Source of the DNA: Apodemus sylvaticus
Taxonomy: Eukaryota > Chordata > Mammalia > Rodentia > Muridae
NCBI RefSeq assembly: GCF_947179515.1
Contig: NC_067495.1
Span: forward strand, 25,772,924 to 25,836,923
DNA: 64,000 bases
Direction: 5' to 3'
The translations under genes were made by a program, and so were the position numbers. Position 1 is the first letter of the stretch. Every line of letters begins with the position of its first letter. The notes under the pieces are model-generated. The model worked only from the letters and a program-made list of their open reading frames with translations. It was not told the origin of the DNA and searched no databases. Of the stretch, positions 57,251 through 64,000 are shown piece after piece.

Positions 57251-59677
57251 CTGTGGACTCCATTATATGTTAGTCAACTATTCCTGAACATAAGGCCTGT
57301 CCTATAGTGGTTGGTATACCCAGTGTCACTCCACTGGAAAAAAAACTGATTTTCCCTCTTCCAACAGGCATAAAGGACAATTTAGTTGTTAATTTTTACC
57401 TTAGTTGCATTCATTCATTTAAAAAAATATAACAAAATAAAATATTGTAAGATAAAACAAAAACTACCACATCATATTGGACAAGATAAACCAACAGAAG
57501 GAAAAGAGGTTAAGAAAAGGCACAAGAATCAGAGACCCAGTCTTTTATACACTTGGGAATCCCATAAAAACACTAAACTGGAATCCATAATATAAGCACA
57601 GAGGACCTGGTCCAAACCTGTGCAGGTCCTGTGCATGTTTCAGTCCCTGTGAGTTCAAGTGTGCTTTGCTCATCTTGGTTTAGAGGGCTTTGCTTTCTTA
57701 GTGTCTTTCATCTTTTCTGAATTTTACATTATTTTTGCTTCCTCTTCTATAGAGTTCTATGATTTCTGAGGGGAGGGATTTGATGAATACATCTCATTTA
57801 GAGTTGAGTATTCCAAGGACACTCTTTATATAATGTCTGGCTGTGGGCCTCTGTATTTGTTCCCATCTACTGCAGGAGGAAATTTCTCTGATGATGGCTG
57901 AGCAAGGCTCTGATTTATGAGTATAGCAGAATATCATTAGGAGTCATTCTTATCACTATATATTTTTTCCTTTTCTTAGACAAGTATTGTTTTGGTTTTA
58001 CCTTAGGTCACTAGGCTATCTAGTCTCAGGTTTTTCAGTTACCCAAGAAGTTTTAGGTATGGGTTCCACATCGTGAAGTGGTCCTTAGGTCTAATCAATT
58101 ATTGGTTGTTCACTCACAAGCTTTGTGTAACAAGTGCCCTAGCATATCTCGCACGTAGTACATCACTGCAGAGAAAAGGATTGTTGTTGGGTTGGTGTTT
58201 ATGTTTTTCTTTTGATAGTGTACAGAGTACTGCTTCTTACCAAAGACATTGGAACATAAGGGTGAATGCTCTATGTAAGCATCAGCTTGATACCTGAATT
58301 TTCAATTTGTTGTCTTGGTGTTGTCTGTAGCAATGGGCCCTTGCTGTCATTTTGTGGAAGCAACCTATAGACTTGGCAACATTCTGAGTTGTTTTGGGCA
58401 TTCCTGTGGGGCTCCTTTGGCCAACAATGCAATTAGATATAATTCAGTCTTGGTACTAGAAGCTCTGTTTAGTGACAAGAGACTGTCTCCACTATTATTT
58501 GTTGATTTCGTTACATTGCCTTCATCTATGTATATATTTTAGGAAGCTTCTTTTGTATTAAGTTTCCATACTATCACTCAGATGCCCCTTAATTTTAGCT
58601 GTCTCTTCCCATATTCCCTCCCACAACTCCCATCCCCCATCCCATTACATTCATATCTATATTCAATGTCCCTTACTCTATACCTTTTCTCTGTAGTTCT
58701 ATGGAGTATAGTTCTATGGATTGTAGCTTGGTTATGATCTACTTAACAAATAATATCCATATATAAATGAATACATACCACATTTGTATTTCTGTGTCAG
58801 GGTATCTAACTCAGGATTATTTTTCTAGTTTCATCCATTTGACTATAAATTTCGTGATGCCATTTTTTTAATAGCTGAGTAATACTCCATCATGTGAATA
58901 CGCTACATTTTCTTTTTTTTTTTCTTTGCCACTTTTTTTTTTATCCACTATTCAATTGAGGGACATCTAGGTTGGTTCCAGTTTATGCCTACTGTAAATT
59001 GAGCAGCTATGAACATGGCTAAGTAAATGTCTTTGCGATTAGATGATGTGTCCTTTGAGTGTATGACCAAGAGTGATGTAGCTGGATCTTAAGGTAGATA
59101 GTTCCCATCCTCCTGAGTAACTGCCCCACTGATTTTTATAGTAATGGTATGGGTTTTCATACCCATCAGCAATGGAGAGTGTTCCCCTTCCTCCATCCAC
59201 ATCCTCATCTACATGAACTGTCACTTAGGCTATTGATCTTAGCCATTCTGACAAGTATAAGAAGGAATCTCAAAGTAGTTTTGATTTTCCTATCCCTGAA
59301 GGCTAAGGATGTCAAACACTTCTTTAAGTGCTTCTCAGTCACTTGAGTTTCCTCTGTTGAGAATTCTGTTTAGCTCCATATTCCATTTTAACGAGGTTAT
59401 TTGTTTTCTTGACAGATAATTATTTGAATTCCCCCCTCTCTAGATATTAGTCCTCTATCATACGTGGAGTTAGACACATGCAGTAGCTGAAAATCTTTCC
59501 CCATTCAGTAGGCTGCGATTTTGTCCTTTGCTGTGCAGAAGCATCTTAGTTTTGTGAGGTCCCATTTATGAACTGTTGATCTTAGAGTCTGTGCTCATGG
59601 TGTTCTGTTCAGAAAGTCATCTACTGTGCCAATATGTTCGATGCTAGTCTCTACTTTCTTGTCCATCCAGTTCAGTA

Positions 59678-61236
59678 TATCTTTTTTTTTTTTTTACCTA
59701 TTTTATTGGATATTTTCCTTATTTATATTTCAAATGTCCCCTTTTTGGTCCCTTGCCCCCCAGACCCCTATCCCATCCCCCCTGCTTCTATGAGGGTGTT
59801 CCCCTACCCATCCATTCCTGCTTCTCCACCCTAACATTCCCCTACTCTGGGGTATCTCGAGCTTTTACAGGACCAAGGGATTCTTCTCCAATTGATGCCT
59901 GACAAGGCCATCCTCTGCTACACATGCGGCTGGAGCCATGGGTCCCTCCATGTGTACTCCTTGGATGGCAGTTTAGTCCCTGGGAGCTCTGGGGGGTCTG
60001 GATGGTTGATATTACTGTTCTTTCTATGGGGTTGCAAACCCCTTCAGCTCCTCAGTCCTTTCTGTAACTCCTCCATTGGGGAACCTATGCTCAGTCCAAT
60101 CGTTGGCTGAGAGCATCCACCTCTGTATTTGTCAAGCTCTGGCAGAACCTCTCAGGAGACAGCTATATCAGTCTCCTGTCAAAGGCACTTCTTGGCATCC
60201 ACAATAGTGTCTGCATTTGGTGAGTATATATGGGATGGATCCCCAGGTGGGACAGTCTCTGAATGGCCTTTCCTTCAGTCTCTGCTCCACACTTTGCCCC
60301 CATATTTCCTCCCTTGAGTATCTTGTTCCTCCTTCTAAGAAGGACTGAAGCACTCACACACTTTGGTCTTCCTTAATCTTGAACTTCATGTGGTCTGTGA
60401 ATTTTGTTGTTTTTTGTTTTTTGTTTTTTGGTTTTTTTTTTTTTTTTTTTTTTTTGGATTTGGTTTTTTCGAGACAGGGTTTCTCTGTATGGATCTGGCT
60501 GTCCTGGAACTCACTCTGTAGACCAGGCTGGCCTTGAACTCAGAAATCTGCCTGCCTCTGCCTCCCAGAGTGTGAGCCACCACCGTCCTGCATGGTCTGT
60601 GAATTGTATCTTGGGTATTCTGAGCTTCTGGGCTAATATTCACTTCTCAGTGAGTGCATACCAGGTGATTCTTTTGTGATTGGTTTGCCTCACTCAGAGT
60701 GATATTTTCTAGTTCTATCCATTCGCCTGCAAATTTCATGAATTCATTGTTTTTAATAGCTGAGTAGAACTCCTTGTGTAAATGTACCACATTTTCTGTA
60801 TCCATTCCTAATTTCTTGAGATCTTTGTATATATTTGATATTAGCCCCCTGCCAGATGTAGGATTAGTCAAGATCTTTTCCCAATCTGTCGGTTGCCATT
60901 TTGTCCTATTGACAGTGTTTTTTGCCTTACAGAAACTTTGCAATTTTATGAGGTCCCATTTGTTGATTCTTGATCTCAGAACATAAACCATTAGAGTTCT
61001 GTTCAGGAAATTTCCCCTGTGCCCATGTGCTCCAGGCTCTTCCTCACTTTCCCTTCTATTAGATTCAGTGTATCTGATTTTATGTGGAGGTCCTTGATCC
61101 ACTTGGATTTGAGCTTTGTACGGGGAGTTAAGAATGGATCAATTTGCATTCTTCTATGTGTTGATTGCCAGCTGAACCAGCACCATGTGTTGAAATTGCT
61201 GGCTTTTTTTCCACTGGACAGTTTTTGATCCTCAGC
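59678..61236 (-). mobile_element. L1 3' portion, antisense, with nested B1
   Basis: A T-run at 59682, then L1 3' UTR and ORF2 C-terminal sequence in reverse. The order jumps near 60,808 (CTGTATCCATTCC to TAATTTCTTGAGATC), indicating an internal deletion. It is bounded on the right by the LTR at 61237. A B1 lies at 60404-60592. Confidence 0.88.
60404..60592 (-). mobile_element. B1 SINE nested in L1
   Basis: Long T-rich tail followed by TTTTCGAGACAGGGTTTCTC and the antisense B1 body. The 13-bp duplication TGGTCTGTGAATT lies at 60391-60403 and 60593-60605. Confidence 0.95.
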
Positions 61237-61708
61237 TGTATTAGTCAGGGTTCTCTAGAGTCACAGAACATATGGGTAGTCTCTATATAGTTAGGGAATT
61301 TTTTGATGACTTACAGTCTGTAGTTCAACTCCCCAACAATGGTCAGCAGCAGCTGTGGATAGAAGTCTAAGGATCCAGCAGTTGCTCAGTTACACAGGGC
61401 AAGCAGACAAAGAAGAGTGAATCTTTTTTCTACCAGTGTCCTTATGTAGGTCTCCAGCAGAGGGTATGGCCCAGATCTGTGCCACCATGCCTTTAATCCC
61501 AGACAACAGATGACCTTGAACTCAGAGATCTCCTTGTCTTAATCTTCTGGAATACATAGCCACTATGTTTCAAGATCTCCAAGCCAAGATCCAGGTCAGA
61601 AACTTGTATCTCCCAGCCTCCAGAGTAGGATCATAGGTGAGCCTTCCAATTCTGGATTGTAGTTCATTCCAGATATAGTCAAGTTGACAACCAGGAATAG
61701 CCACTACA
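61237..61708 (-). mobile_element. LTR of an ERVL-type endogenous retrovirus (3' LTR)
   Basis: TGTATTAGTCAGGGTTCTCT ... ATAGCCACTACA on the plus strand. Read on the minus strand it starts TG and ends CA, and it directly follows a purine-rich GACAAGGAGTGGAT stretch and the pol remnant. It is therefore placed as the 3' LTR. Same family as 4410 and 34655. Confidence 0.72.
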
Positions 61709-61940
61709 ATCCACTCCTTGTCAACTTGACACAAATAATATCTAATGTCCAATAACAAGGCCATGAATGCACCTATCATGACATAACTATTTCTCATATA
61801 ACCAAAAACACATTTGTAAATTTACAATGGGGCAATGTCCCTTGGGAACATTCTTTTAATGTCTCAACTTAAATACCAATTGATGTTAAAGAAATTGGAA
61901 GAAAGACAAATGTATTCTTAATAAAATAAGACAGAAGCAT

Positions 61941-63060
61941 TCATATTATTTTACATAGCCTTAGCTGGTATTTATAACTACCTTCCTCTGCTACCCATTC
62001 TATATTTCCTTCACCCTCAGCAAGCACCTCAGCAGGTCTTGGCTCTTTTCCTGGAGGATTGACCCACACCTTCATTCTTGATGAGTCTGCATCCTTTGTC
62101 ATCCTGCTTGGATTAGGCTGTTTTAGTTTCCCATTGACTTTAATCACAGGACATGGGATTACTAAGAGACACCCTAAGGGATCTCCTGCACTCCAGATAT
62201 AATCCTGCTTACCTCCATGGTGGAGAGACAATACAATTTCCCCATGGTAATCTGGATCTATCACCCCTCCTAACACTGTTATTGCTTTCTTAGCCTGTTG
62301 GCTTAAGGGCATTAGAAGCCCAAAATGACCAGGGGAAGTCTGAGCTTCCAGTTCAATAGAATGTTTGTTGTGGCTCCTGGTAGGAGCACTTCCTCTCTGG
62401 AACCAAAACTTCTAGGCCAGCAGATCCTTAAGTTGGGACAGGAAGCAAAAATTTTCCTAGAGGGTCGCAAGGATTGATACTGAGTGGAACTATTCCCCTT
62501 TCTACCCCTTGATTTCTGGACCCATGGATGCTGCTGGCTATGGGAGAAACTGTACCATATATGAGATGCTGATTCAAAGTATATACTGCCTTCTGAAGAA
62601 CTCAGCCCCAACCCTCCATGCTGTTGCTACCTAATTGGTGATGGAACTATGTCTTCAAAAGGCCATTCTATCTTTCTATCAGACCACCTACTTCAGAATA
62701 ATGGGGAACATGGTAAGATCAGTAAATTCCATGATCATGTGCCCACTGTTGCACTTCTCTGGTTGTGAAATGAGTCCTTTGGTCAGAAGCAATACTGTGT
62801 GGAATACCATGATGATAGATAAGGTATTCTGTGAGTCCTCAGATGGTGGTTTTGGCAGAAGTATTACATGCAGGAAATACAAATTCATAAGTAGAATAAG
62901 TATCTACTCCAGTAAGAACAAAACATTGTCCTTTCCATGGGGCAAGTGACTCCAGTAAGAACAAAACATTGTCCTTTCCATGGGGGAAGTGGTCCAATAT
63001 AGTCAACCTGCCACCAAGTTGCTGGCTGGTCACCTTGAGGAATGGCGCCATATCTGGGAC
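61941..63060 (-). pseudogene. ERVL-type pol remnant: integrase core and dUTPase, disrupted
   Basis: The minus strand first shows integrase-like sequence (about 63,051 to 62,640) with the VDTYS and ASDQ motif regions that carry two of the catalytic acidic residues. Further downstream is a dUTPase-like segment (62,312-61,941) with GVIDPDYHGEI and GDPLGCLLVIP. A dUTPase following the integrase and no env before the LTR are characteristic of class III (ERVL) elements. Stops and frameshifts occur, including a 43-bp tandem duplication at 62906-62991. It is an old, non-functional copy, cut at its 5' side by the L1 beginning near 63,075. Confidence 0.8.
62906..62991. repeat. 43-bp tandem duplication inside the pol remnant
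   Basis: ACTCCAGTAAGAACAAAAC... occurs at 62906-62948 and 62949-62991 with one mismatch. 43 is not a multiple of three, so it shifts the frame. Confidence 0.95.
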
Positions 63061-63074
63061 TCAGTGTTAGACTT

Positions 63075-64000
63075 CAGAAAAACCAAATAACCCTATTAAA
63101 AATGGGGTACAGAGCTAAACAAAGAATTCTCAACTGAGGAATACCAGATAGCTGAGAAACACCTAAAGAAATGTTCAACAGCCTTAATCATCAGGGAAAT
63201 GTGATTCAAAACAACCCTGAGATTCCACCTCACACCAGTCAGAATGGCTAAGATGGAAAACTCAGGGAACAGCAGATGTTGGAGAGGATGAGCAGAAAGA
63301 GGAACACTTCTCCATTGTTGGTGGGAATGCAAGCTGGTACAACCACTCTTGAAATCAGTTTGGCAGTTCCTCAGAAAATTGGACATATTATTACCTGAGG
63401 ATGCAACTATACCACTCCTGGGCTTATACTCAGAAGATGCTCCAACATGTAATAAGAACACTTTCCACTATGTTCATAGCAGCCTTATTTATAATAGTCA
63501 GAAGCTGGAAAGAACCCAAATGTCCCTCAACAGAGGAATGGATACAGAAAAGGTGGTGCAGTTATACAATGAAGTACTACTCAGCTATTAAAAACAACGA
63601 ATTCATGAAATTCTTAGGCAAATGGATTGAACTAGAAAATATCATCCCGAGTGAGTAACCCAATCACAAAAGAACACACATGGTATGCACTCACTGACAA
63701 GTGGATATTAGCCCAAAAGCTTGGAATGCTCAAGATACAATTCACAGACCACATGGAGCTCAGGAAGAAGGAAGACCAAAGTGTGGATACTTTGATCCTT
63801 CTTAGAAGGGGGATCAAAACACCCACGGCTCACATCCAACCAATAGACTGAGCATAGGGTCCCCGATGGAACAGCTAGAGAAAGACCAAAGAAGCTGAAG
63901 AGGTTTGCAGCTCTATAGGAGGAACAATGATATGTACCAACCAGTAACCTCAGATCTCCCAGGGACTAAACCACCAACCAATGAGTATATACATGGATGT
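63075..64000 (+). mobile_element. L1 3' end, sense, running off the window
   Basis: End of ORF2 (AATGCAAGCTGGTACAACCA, GAATGGATACAGAAAAGGTG, TTAAAAACAACGAATTCATG) followed by 3' UTR (TGGATATTAGCCCAAAAGC). Two overlapping open frames (63349-63591 and 63401-63658) show that ORF2 is frame-shifted. No poly(A) is reached within the window. Confidence 0.93.

Larger units (their letters stand above)
56290..59677 (-). mobile_element. Old Lx-type L1, antisense, with nested insertion
   Basis: Antisense L1 3' UTR (56290-56374 and 57047 to about 58,560: GACCTGGTCCAAACCTGTGC, GTGTGCTTTGCTCATCTTGG) leading into ORF2 (ATAGCTGAGTAATACTCCATC, GGTTTTCATACCCATCAGCA, AGGTCCCATTTATGAACTG). A younger L1 splits it at 56375-57046, and a CA tract lies at 57198-57249 inside the 3' UTR. 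ORF2 is heavily degraded. Confidence 0.85.

Noticed and set aside
62635..62949. 104-codon plus-strand frame
   Set aside because: It is the antisense shadow of the ERVL integrase remnant, whose motifs read on the minus strand.

Overview
This is mammalian nuclear DNA, almost certainly house mouse (Mus musculus). It is dense with B1, B2/B3 and B4/ID-B1 SINEs, rodent L1 (including two monomer-like 5' units and Lx-type 3' ends), the rodent hAT transposon URR1, ERVL-type retroviral sequence and long CA, GA and CTTT microsatellites. One protein gene is recognised: Gemin8, which encodes a subunit of the SMN complex, on the minus strand. Mammalian Gemin8 is X-linked (from memory), so the window is most likely from the X chromosome.

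Layout. 1-9,100: intergenic sequence downstream of Gemin8, filled with LTR-like elements, L1 and SINEs. 9,130-29,450: Gemin8. The stop codon is at 9861. Coding exons are 9861-10117 and 18572-19025. A 39-nt exon at 20437-20475 ends exactly with the proposed ATG. The coding sequence totals 714 nt, or 237 residues, with no break. A GC/CpG-rich promoter at about 29,150-29,560 carries an RFX-type X-box, two ETS-type motifs and a CRE-like site, and it probably holds a non-coding first exon. 29,560-50,000: intergenic repeats, microsatellites and unique blocks, plus one exon-like 84-nt segment on the plus strand at 31,832. 50,200-53,470: the 5' half of an L1 followed by an inverted L1 ORF2 piece. 56,290-64,000: a nested stack in which an old Lx-type L1 has received a younger L1. 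Next to it lies a second L1 carrying a B1, then an LTR with the 3' part of an ERVL-type pol (integrase and dUTPase, broken), then the 3' end of a sense L1 that runs off the window.

No bacterial-style operon, CRISPR array, functional tRNA or rRNA gene was seen. Most open frames in the window are repeat-derived or chance frames. The observations most worth following are the Gemin8 start mini-exon, the possibly bidirectional promoter with an unexplained plus-strand exon candidate, the polyadenylation signals lying inside an old DNA transposon, and several insertions whose target-site duplications can be read directly. I did not find a convincing new biological system.
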